From NCBI GenBank assembly GCA_003024985.2, contig PXIH01S0022471.1: a stretch of 12,959 nucleotides of DNA. One strand, 5' to 3'. The notes under the pieces were generated by a model. That model was not told the DNA's origin, made no database searches, and saw nothing but the letters and a program-made list of their open reading frames with translations. This DNA comes from Euperipatoides rowelli. Taxonomy: Eukaryota > Onychophora > Udeonychophora > Euonychophora > Peripatopsidae. Positions 1 to 6,960 of the stretch are shown here, in pieces (the stretch's first letter is position 1; each line of letters starts with the position of its first letter). A program made the translations under genes and the position numbers.

Positions 1-200
1 CGAATATTACCGAACATTACCGAAGATGATGTCATAGCATAGTACACACATATGCAAATGATATGCAAAGCAGTTTACCCAGTGCATTTTGGGTAAAAGC
101 ATTGTTGATGATGTCACTTTTCCCATTGTTGTCGCAATGCATTGTGGGTGCTCGAATCTGATTGGTTTGGATAGAATCGGTGTTTTTACACTACTTGTAT
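1..200. repeat. Putative dispersed-repeat fragment with TGCATTNTGGGT motifs
   Basis: GATGATGTCA occurs at 25-34 and 107-116. The second copy is followed by CTT, as is a third copy at 5445-5454 in the 151-bp array. TGCATTTTGGGTAA (83-96) and AATGCATTGTGGGT (136-149) resemble the motif at 6546-6563. TTTACCC (74-80) pairs with GGGTAAA (91-97). No protein-like frame is visible. The shared motifs suggest a dispersed repeat family, but its edges cannot be set from this window. Confidence 0.3.
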
Positions 201-428
201 GCATCTGGATGTATTATTTTAAGAAAAGCATCATTGCATGTTTAGTAGTGTCTGATGAGTAAGACATGTGTTTATGTTACTTTTATGATAATGCACTTTA
301 TTTCTTGTTTTAATATGTTTGAGCTTGCAAGTTTTGAATTATGGTTGGGTCTTAGGGTTTTTATATTTTATATATGTCTTTTTATATATTGTATAAAAAT
401 AATTTTCATGTTATTTTTGTTGCTTTGT

Positions 429-982
429 AATCAGGACAAATTTATAGTCATTCATTGTGGAGGAAAAAACCTAAATGTTTTGATTACTATATGAAAGATA
501 ACAAATTGATTTCTGGAGGATCCCATAAAGATTTAGGCATGCTACTTGATGACAAATCGGATTTTCTTTACATACCAATTTATTATATATTGGATTATTG
601 TTCCTCTGTTCAAATTTATAAAAAAAATTAACAGAATTAAATTAGAAAAAAAACTTAGAAGTCACACCAAGAAAATTTAATAAACTTGATTTGTTATCTC
701 CAAATCAGAAGGTACCGGTACTAAAAGAATTATTTAGTTTTTTTATACAGGGAAGTGGTTATAAACAGGAATAAAAATGTATATGTCAAATTTAATAGAA
801 GAAAAAATATAAGAAATTGTATGTATTCACTAATTCCACTTTTTTGTTAGATCTGTTCTGCGCAGAAGCATAGAGTTTGGAACAAGATTCCAAATGAAAT
901 TTTACAGGGTGGCTTTGGTTGATTTAAAAATGGAGTCAAATTATTGATTAAGAAATTAAGTAATTTTGATGATTTATTTTAA
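429..982 (+). pseudogene. Decayed C-terminal part of a LINE reverse-transcriptase ORF (CR1-type motifs)
   Basis: Three short frames in order resemble the region after the reverse-transcriptase core in CR1-type LINE proteins. Near 429-520 a frame reads NQDKFIVIHCGGKN and then, after a one-base shift, PKCFDYYM, which fits the KCKVMHxGxxNPxxxYYM pattern. Near 495-560 follows HKDLGMLLDDKSDF, matching the EKDLGVxxDxxLxF signature. Near 860-980 is RVWNKIPNEILQGGFG, a stop, then FKNGVKLLIKKL, matching the final WNxLPxEI...FKxRL block; this frame ends in TAA at 980-982. The stretch between the second and third blocks (about 620-780) is short and eroded, so roughly 100 residues seem lost. There are several stops and at least two frame changes, so it cannot be functional. 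The clade is inferred from remembered motif patterns, not from an alignment. The 3' end of the element is not clear. Confidence 0.55.
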
Positions 983-1478
983 GTTAGGACACAATATTCT
1001 CTGTAGTATTCATATACTATACATGACTGGGTATTTATGTATTGGTTATGTTGAATTTTTTTTTTTTTAATCAGATTATCTTTTACTTGTTTAAGCTTAA
1101 ATATTTCAGTGATAAATATAGGCTACAGCATGAAAGATCTTGTGTGTACAATATTTAAAAAAAAATGTAAAAAGATTCTAGAGAGTTTGGAATAAATCTT
1201 TTTTTTTCTTTCTCATTTTACATCAAATTGAAATTGGTTGGTCTCCACAGCCCAATCCAGAAATCAATTTTTAATAATCTTGTTTTTTTTTGTTTAGGGA
1301 AGTAGGCCTAAACAAATATGCTCAAAATATCTTTTGCATGTCACACAGACCAAATTATGTATTTCATGATTTTACTATACATTATTTTTAGAAAGACATG
1401 AAGAAAAAGGAAAAATATATAAACATATAGCCTACTATAAGTATCATGAGTTTATTGTAAACCTTTGTTTTCTCTTTA
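983..1478. other. AT-rich interval without a recognised feature
   Basis: No coding-like frame, tRNA or clear inverted repeat is seen. The stretch is very AT-rich with T and A runs (for example near 1060 and 1155). Its left part may be the 3' untranslated end of the LINE fragment that stops at 982, but no polyadenylation signal plus tail could be set with confidence. Confidence 0.5.
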
Positions 1479-1480
1479 TA

Positions 1481-1548
1481 CACAGTGTCCTGTAACTCAA
1501 CAGCTAAAAGGCATAGCTAAAGGGCGTATTCCTTAGCTTATTTCAAGT
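1481..1548 (+). repeat. Left terminal inverted repeat of the mariner-type element
   Basis: It begins directly after TA and holds two blocks matched in inverted orientation at the right end: the outer CACAGTGTCCTGTAACTCAACA and the inner 1512-1548 block (CATAGCTAAAGGG...). In this superfamily such repeats are the transposase binding and cleavage sites. Confidence 0.85.
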
Positions 1549-1654
1549 AAAAAATATTATTTATTACACATATTCCCGAAACTCAATATTAGAAATGTTA
1601 TGGGGGATATAAAATTTAACAGAGAAAAGAGAACAAATTAGTGTAATGTAATGT

Positions 1655-1660
1655 TTTATT
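1655..1660 (-). promoter_or_regulatory. Candidate polyadenylation signal of the transposase transcript
   Basis: TTTATT on the plus strand is AATAAA on the minus strand, 30 bases beyond the relict stop codon at 1690-1692 and still inside the transposon. Its position fits the transposase gene's own 3' end, but in such AT-rich DNA the hexamer can arise by chance. Confidence 0.35.
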
Positions 1661-1689
1661 AAGAAATTTGGCAGTTTTAACAAAGTTAA

Positions 1690-2724
1690 TTATGGTAATT
1701 GTTCAAAATGTCACGCTCTGCCTGAATACATATTCTAACTTTCCTTACAATTGAAGAGGTAGCTTTTTGAAGAGTGTGAGGGTCGACTCGCATGGTTGTA
1801 GCTTAGAAGTAATTCATCTCTAGTTTGTGATTTGTCTGCATAAGCTGAACTTTTCATGTGTCCCCAAAGATAATAGTCGAGAGGCGTCAAATTTGGTGAC
1901 TTCTGTGGCCAAGGAATTAAAAATCTTCCAATTCACTGGTGGGGAAAGGTGTTATTTTAGACATGTTGTTACATGTCTACCAAAATGAGAAGGTGTGCCA
2001 CCTGCTGGAACCACATGTTCACTTATGTCTGAAGATGAATTTCTTCCAATAATCCTGGCAATTCAGTTTGTAAAAACTGTAGATAATGCTGGGATGTTAA
2101 ACACCTTTGAAATAGGAATTGCTCAATAAGTTGGTTATTAAGAATACATCAAATGGTAACCGAAAGCGATATTAAAAATGCATTTCCGTGATTTCAAAAG
2201 GATTTTTCAAGTGCCCATGAATGTGAATTTTGTGTGTTCGTCTTTCCATCTTTATTAAACGTGACTTCATACATAAACAAAATTTAACCCCAAAGCTGTT
2301 GGTGTGCCATCACCCATTCACCCAATGACAAAATTGCACATGTGCTGCATAGTCTGCTGGCTGTAAAGCTTGGACAGATTGAATGTGTAATGCTTACAAA
2401 CCAAAACTTTGTAATTTTCTCCACACTTTTATTCGACTAACACCAACACCACTGGATATTATTTGAAAGCTAGTAAAGGGGTTGTTTTCGACTATGTTAA
2501 GAATAGCTTCAACAAGTTCTTGCTATATGGGCCGTTCTGCAGTAGGTTTAGGAAATGTACCTTTTCATCTAATGCCCATGCACATTGCTGAACATGCTCC
2601 GATAGAATATTATTCGAGCATGGAACCTCCACCAATATTTCTCCACTACTGCTCTTGCATTTCCATCACAGTATCCGTAAACAAAGTGGATATTGGCATA
2701 TTCTTGATTTGTAAATGTAGTCAT
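1690..2724 (-). pseudogene. Inactive mariner-type transposase with DUF4817-type N-terminus
   Basis: The ATG at 2722-2724 opens MTTFTNQEYANIHFVYGY followed by CDGNARAVVEKYWWRF, the helix-turn-helix pattern of the DUF4817 N-terminal domain. Further on, in changing frames, come EVTFNKDGKTNTQNSHSWA (first catalytic block, about 2190-2270), EITEMHFQ, GTPSHFGRHV (second block, about 1970-2010) and SPNLTPLDYYLWGHMKS (third block, about 1840-1900). The C-terminal CIQAERDIFEQLP ends at the stop 1690-1692. A cut-and-paste transposase of this family needs three acidic residues. The expected Asp of the first block is replaced (Tyr-Glu-Val where Asp-Glu is usual), and the second block has lost its Asp at a frame break. 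The third Asp, in PLDYY, remains. With about 345 codons of span the gene is close to full length. It is broken by several frameshifts and stops and must be inactive. Confidence 0.85.
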
Positions 2725-2873
2725 TAGCACTTTAACCTGAAAATGAAAGATAAAGTTTAAAATAAAATAACACAAAATACATAACAACCAAACATGAATT
2801 ATTGTACGATATACAATATCGCCCGTAACGTTTTTAATATTGATTTTCATGTTTATGTGTAATAATATTTTCA

Positions 2874-2924
2874 ACTTCAAATGAGCTTAGGAGTACACCC
2901 TTAAGCTATGTGTTGAGTCACGGG
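2874..2924 (-). repeat. Inner part of the right terminal inverted repeat of the mariner-type element
   Basis: Read on the minus strand, this is CCCGTGACTCAACA followed by the 37-base block that matches 1512-1548 at 31 positions. Its outermost eight bases (ACACCCTG on the plus strand) now lie at 3304-3311 because a 371-bp element inserted here. Bases 2917-2924 are also the left copy of that element's target duplication. Confidence 0.85.
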
Positions 2925-2995
2925 CAGTGTTTTTTTCAGACAATTTTCACAAGTTCGGGGGGTGGGCAAGATCTATGTATTTACAGATTTTTTTA

Positions 2996-3210
2996 ATAAG
3001 CTTTTTTTTTTTTTGGTTGACGACATTTTGTTGCCTTTCTTTCTGATTTGATAAGCTTTTTTTTTTTTTTTTTTTTTTGGTTGACGACATTTTGTTGCCT
3101 TTCTTTCTGATTTGATAAGCTTTTTTTTTTTTTTTTTTTTTTGGTTGACTGGTTGTTATGTTGACTTTGTGTCCATTGACTGACATTTTGTTGACTTTCT
3201 GTTTCATGTT
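2996..3210. repeat. Tandem repeat of 55-64 bp inside the miniature element
   Basis: Unit 1 (2996-3050) and unit 2 (3051-3114) share ATAAGC, a T run, GGTTGACGACATTTTGTTGC and CTTTCTTTCTGATTTG. They differ in T-run length: 13 (3002-3014) against 22 (3057-3078). Unit 3 (3115-3210) starts the same way with 22 T (3121-3142) but continues with a diverged, longer version. The near identity of units 1 and 2 points to recent duplication or replication slippage. Confidence 0.85.
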
Positions 3211-3236
3211 ATAAGATTTTATTTTTTCCAAATTTG

Positions 3237-3275
3237 CCTCGGGGGAGCTAAGCTTCCCCCCCCCCCCCCCCGAGG
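3237..3275. repeat. GC-rich hairpin with a C16 run
   Basis: CCTCGGGGGAGCT is followed by AAGCTT, sixteen C (3256-3271) and GAGG, so CCTCGGGGG can pair with the C run plus GAGG. It lies 20 bases inside the right end of the miniature element. The C run is longer than the opposing G run, so it has probably expanded by slippage, or its length is uncertain from sequencing. Confidence 0.6.
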
Positions 3276-3313
3276 TATGCCTGAAAGAAACACTAGTCAC
3301 GGGACACCCTGTA

Positions 3314-5097
3314 TATTGTATGTTTGTATTGTTTTTTGTTTTTTAAGGTTAAAATAAGTTTAATTAACAATAATAAACATAGGACAATAATATTAAGGTA
3401 TAAAACATTTAAATTTATAATTTTGATAAAATAAATTTCAAAATGATAAAGGCATCCTCCAAATAAAGCCAATGTTTGTAATCCACTTCTACAGTACCGT
3501 ATATCCAGGATAATACAACCAGTACCGGTACCGTACTTCTAGGCATATCTACCGTATATTTATTGTAGAAGCAGGATAAATTCAATAAAGATCTTTCTTC
3601 ATTCTTTGTTTCACAATGCTTGTTGCCCTATACATTCTCGTGGACAGGTATGAGAAGATTCTCATACCTCGGTTTTAATTTTCCATTCCCAAAACTAACG
3701 AAGCACAATACAGTCATCAAATAGAAGATTGCAAACATTTTGAATTTAAAATTAGTAGAGCAGCAAAACTATATAAAACACAATTGTAGTTTTAATTGTA
3801 CAGACTCAGTGTCTAAACTTTTATATGAAATAAATAAATGTTTGGATTTTAGTATTGGCCACTATGAATTAGGCTAAACTTCAAATGAATCATAATGATG
3901 TTTTAGGCTAATATNTAAATAAACGATTTCTACCTTTGATTTTTTTTATATTGAATTATATAAAATATTAAATTGTTTAATGTTAATTTTTTTTTAAAAA
4001 AAAAAATTGAATTTACATATTTAATTGCTAGAGGGCCGTGACAGAAATAAGTTCAAATGAATGGAAATTGGAAACAGCAAAATTAGTGGATTAAAATGGA
4101 CTAACTTTGCAAATAATCTAAATGAACATTTTTAAAATTGTTTTAATTTTTATTAAAATATTTGAAATTTTTGACAGCTTATTTTTAACGAGGTAAAATA
4201 CGTATTAATTATTAATTTAAAAGTTTTTTTTTTTTGTCCCATACTTTTTTTTAGAAAAACATGTGGTTTGTTAAATGCTTGCTCAGCGAATAAAAAGGAA
4301 AAGGAGATAACTTTGAAGTTACCGCCATTACCGGAAACATTATTTTCCCCAGTGATTGACTTATCTGCAGGCAATTTATTGCCCTATTCTGATTCACTCT
4401 TGTTTATTATGTGAAAAGTCCTTTGAAAAAAATAAAAATAATAATCGACCTAGGAAGTTCAACTAAAAAAAAAATGTAGTTTCTTAAAAAGGAAACATGA
4501 CTTGTCCCTATTTTTTTTAATTTTGTTTCTAAACTAGGGTTCATATCTATTGTCCACCCAGCCATGGATTATTAATTTGCAGGAGAAATGAATTTTTTTA
4601 AAAAATGTTTGAGCAACTTATATTTTTTGTAACAATTCTTTGATTATGCCAACTAATAAAGATACAATGGAATATAAGCTAAAATATACTTTACATAGCC
4701 TAATAATTTAATGAGATGCTAATTATTTCTACTCTTGGGGCTTTAGATAGCCCCATCTCTTTATTCAATCCATAAATTTTAAATAGCATATAGAAATTTT
4801 AATATATAATTTAGTGTTTGCCCAGAATATTTTAAAAACAAAAGTTCCACAGCTTTAAAACATTGCATAATATTCCTGAAAATATTTTATTCAATTGCCC
4901 CCCTCCCCATTTCCCCCTCTATACCATCTCTCCTCTAGAGATTTTTTAACAATTTTCATTCATTTTCGAATTGAGATGAATAAATAATAACCTATAATAT
5001 TTAATGTCAAAAGTAGATGAGAAAACTTGGTTCTGGTCCAATTGACCTCATGACTTTGAGAATGGTCAGTAAATATGCCACTTCTTGTCATAAGAAG
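3314..5097. other. Long AT-rich interval without a recognised gene
   Basis: No supported gene, RNA or element ends were found here. Items noted are a cluster of TACCGTATA and GTACCGGTAC motifs (3490-3565), a 24-bp palindrome (3646-3669), one undetermined base (N at 3915), a T9A11 block (3987-4006), a 73-codon minus-strand open frame with no family match (4153-4374) and a pyrimidine-rich tract (4897-4937). Confidence 0.5.
3646..3669. repeat. 24-bp palindrome, 11-bp arms
   Basis: AGGTATGAGAA (3646-3656) is separated by GA from its exact reverse complement TTCTCATACCT (3659-3669). It lies in intergenic AT-rich DNA with no coding frame next to it. It could extrude as a hairpin, but the sequence gives no sign of function. 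Confidence 0.8.
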
Positions 5098-5550
5098 AAG
5101 GTCGCTTCCTGTTTCTTTTAAAGGTAGAATAGGTGTTTTATGCCAGAAGAGACATCATAATGTGACATCACATTATGATGTCTCTTCTTGTTTATGATCC
5201 ACCCATTCCTGTAATTTCTGTAATCTAGGTCAAAGTCACTTCTGGTTCAAAGGTCACTTCCTGTTTCTTGAAGATAATAGTAGGTTTTAATATGTCCGCA
5301 TAGATTATGATGATGGCACATCCAATTCAATACCAGACCATTTCCTCTGCCTGTTGGTCTACTTTTGGTTCCAATTTAATATCTTCCGATACTGCACAGA
5401 AGGTCACTTACTGTTTCTTATAGGTACGAGGTTTTATATAGTATGATGATGTCACTTCTGGTTTCAGGTAACTAACTTTCAGTTCTTGGTCAAAGGTAAC
5501 TTCCAGTTGAATTTAAATATGGTGTCATTTCTGGTTCTAATTTCTGGTAT
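5098..5550. repeat. Degenerate tandem array, 151-bp period
   Basis: The anchor AAGGTCACTTCCTGTTTCTT or a close variant begins at 5098, 5249 and 5400, exactly 151 bases apart each time. It is followed in each unit by an AGG-TTTTAT-like stretch and an ATGATGATGTCACTTCTGG-like stretch. Further weaker anchors lie at about 5493 and 5622 (CACTTCCTGTTCAAA) but fall out of the 151-base register. No protein-like frame crosses the units. The even spacing together with sequence divergence suggests an old satellite or a repeat arising inside a dispersed element. Confidence 0.65.
5145..5188. repeat. 44-bp near-perfect palindrome, 21-bp arms
   Basis: The arm at 5145-5165 (begins AGAAGAGACATCATAATG) and the arm at 5168-5188 are exact reverse complements, separated only by CA. 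The right arm resembles the ATGATGTCACTTCTGG block found elsewhere in the 151-bp array, so the left arm is probably an inverted copy of it made in place. The two-base spacer is too short for a normal microRNA precursor loop. Confidence 0.9.
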
Positions 5551-6477
5551 CAATATTTCCAAATAAATTTCTGGGCCCATTGTGGTATTTTCAAAATAGC
5601 TGACTTACAGTTCCATTATAGATGGCCACTTCCTGTTCAAATTCAAAAGATGTATTTTTGGTGTAGGCCTACCACTTCTGGTCATGCAGAACTTATTTTC
5701 AATAGCATATTTAAAATCAGTGATTCATGGCAATTCGTTTTTTTTTTTAAAATTAAAAAATCGGACACTGTTGAGAAACAGAGTTAGTTTTCCTAATGAC
5801 AAAACAAAAGAAAATCATAATTTTCCTACACTATTGTTTTGTGCGATTGACGGGTAGAGTGCTTAGAACACAATGTTGTAAAATGAGTATCATTCATTGT
5901 AGAAAGGATGGAGATTGGTTTGTTTTTCATAAAACAATAATCTAACACTTTTTTTTGCTCTCCATGTTAATTTTTTTTAGAATAATTTTTCTAAGTTATT
6001 AACATTGAAACAAAATCTATAAACATTTTATTATTATAAGCAGTGTATAGTAAATAAATTAAAATTCCATAAAATATAGTGAAGCCTAAATGTTTTTTTG
6101 ATGAGTCATATTTCTAGCAATTGGGGATTATTCCACACATAAACATTCCGATTGACTAATGAGCTACCCTAATACCCATGGACAATGTTGGAGTTACTTT
6201 TGCAACATTAGGAATTTAATAAAAATATATTTAATAAACTTAAGCAGTCAGGCATGACGCTCGACATTAAAATGCCATATCTCAGCAACCATATGGGTTA
6301 AAATGATGAGAAATGATTTGTTTTTCATAAAATGACTAGATCCACCTTTCTAAATTAGAATACTAAGTTTATGTCAAGCATTTTATACTCATTTCTAGGA
6401 TATCTGTTTTAAGTCCTATACCACCTAGGTAAAAAAAGTGTAAAAAAATATTCACAGTATTTACCTCATTGTCTTAC
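5551..6477. other. AT-rich interval with scattered short repeats and no gene
   Basis: No coding-like frame was found. Two similar segments contain TTTGTTTTTCATAAAA, near 5920 and 6317, each in a longer loosely matching context (GAGATTGG and GAAATGAT before it), about 400 bases apart. They suggest a diverged repeat or duplication. Copies of CACTTCCTGTT- or CACTTCTGG-like motifs trail off from the 151-bp array up to about 5690. Confidence 0.4.
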
Positions 6478-6800
6478 CCTAATGTGACATCACAGGAAGT
6501 TATGTGTACAAATTACCGAAGCTTTTTTGAAGGTGGTTGTGTTTTGTAATGCATTATGGGTGAAATCGAAGAAAAAAAACAGCTGGCAATGAAAAAAATT
6601 TCAAAGTCCAAAAAACAAAATTTATTTGAATGGGGTGTGTGACCTGTAATACATTATAGGTAATATTAGACTGTATTATAGGTAAGTGTATGTGTATTCT
6701 ATCACCATTTAGATAACTCATATTTTTAGGATGTGAGCCTGAACTTTGATCTCTTGAAAACCTACCATGATTTAGATGACTCATGTTTCTAGGAATCGAT
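6478..6800. repeat. Cluster of short degenerate direct repeats
   Basis: GTAATGCATTATGGGTGA (6546-6563) and GTAATACATTATAGGTAA (6646-6663) lie exactly 100 bases apart, with a shorter copy, GTATTATAGGTA, at 6673-6684. A second pair, ACCATTTAGATAACTCATAT (from 6704) and ACCATGATTTAGATGACTCA (from 6764), lies 60 bases apart. The open frame on the minus strand here does not look like a protein. The first motif also appears in bases 81-149. Confidence 0.5.
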
Positions 6801-6917
6801 TTAAAAGGTATTTTCTAATTGGGTAATGATCCGTTTTCTTAAAGATCTGATAAAATTGATTATAAAATAAGATTTTCAACACCATTTTTATTCTTGACTA
6901 TTTTAATACTGCTATTT

Positions 6918-6929
6918 CATCATCATCAT
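6918..6929 (-). repeat. (ATG)4 3' tail of the RTE-like element
   Basis: Four CAT units on the plus strand read ATGATGATGATG on the minus strand, directly beyond the stem-loop at 6939-6953. Beyond them the sequence becomes ordinary AT-rich DNA, so this marks the 3' boundary of the retrotransposon. Confidence 0.7.
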
Positions 6930-6938
6930 TGGATGCGC

Positions 6939-6953
6939 CCTCCGAGACGGAGG
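6939..6953 (-). promoter_or_regulatory. 3' stem-loop of the RTE-like element
   Basis: CCTCCG, loop AGA, CGGAGG: a perfect 6-bp, very GC-rich stem in AT-rich surroundings, nine bases from the ATG tail. In several LINEs the reverse transcriptase recognises a 3' RNA structure; this stem is a candidate, by position only. Confidence 0.55.
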
Positions 6954-6960
6954 TTCGCGT

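Larger units (their letters stand above)
2925..3295. mobile_element. hAT-like miniature inverted-repeat element (371 bp) inside the mariner repeat
   Basis: The element starts CAGTGTTTTTTTCAG at 2925 and ends CTGAAAGAAACACTA at 3295; the ends are inverted copies matching 13 of 15 bases. It is flanked on both sides by the identical octamer GTCACGGG (2917-2924 and 3296-3303). An 8-bp target duplication and a YAGTG-type terminus are the signature of the hAT superfamily. Removing the element and one octamer restores a normal mariner end, an independent check on the boundaries. G-rich bases follow both ends (2957-2964 and the complement of the C run at 3256-3271). No transposase frame is present; the one open frame across it is a translation of T/A runs. 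It would have needed a transposase supplied in trans. Confidence 0.85.
1481..3311 (-). mobile_element. Mariner-type DNA transposon (IS630/Tc1/mariner superfamily), interrupted by a smaller element
   Basis: The left end begins CACAGTGTCCTGTAACTCAACA at 1481, directly after TA (1479-1480). The right end, read on the minus strand from 3311, is CAGGGTGT, then the 2925-3295 insert, then CCCGTGACTCAACA, with TA at 3312-3313. After removal of the insert and one copy of its target duplication, the outer 22 bp match at 18 positions. An inner block also matches 31 of 37 positions (1512-1548 against 2874-2910). The flanking TA dinucleotides are the target duplication expected for this superfamily. Without the insert the element is about 1452 bp, a normal length for a mariner-type transposon. 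It encodes a broken transposase on the minus strand. The left copy carries about 9 extra bases (1503-1511) between the two matching blocks. Confidence 0.88.

Noticed and set aside
255-494. 79-codon plus-strand frame rich in Phe/Ile/Leu/Cys, membrane-protein-like
   Set aside because: The hydrophobic composition follows from T-rich DNA. Only its last part, NQDKFIVIHCGG, is meaningful, and that belongs to the LINE relic starting near 429.
2947-3300. 117-codon minus-strand frame with Lys-rich repeats
   Set aside because: It translates the T runs and tandem units of the miniature element and crosses its right boundary and target duplication, so it is not a gene.
3987-4006. T9A11 hairpin as terminator or element end
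   Set aside because: Simple homopolymer runs of this size recur across the window and carry no flanking structure.
4153-4374. 73-codon minus-strand frame beginning MPADKSITGENNVSGNGG
   Set aside because: The first 40 residues look somewhat protein-like, but there is no known motif and the rest is low complexity. The length is ordinary for chance, so I do not call it.
5145-5188. microRNA precursor
   Set aside because: The arms are perfectly paired with a 2-base spacer, unlike the looped, imperfect stems of animal microRNA precursors.
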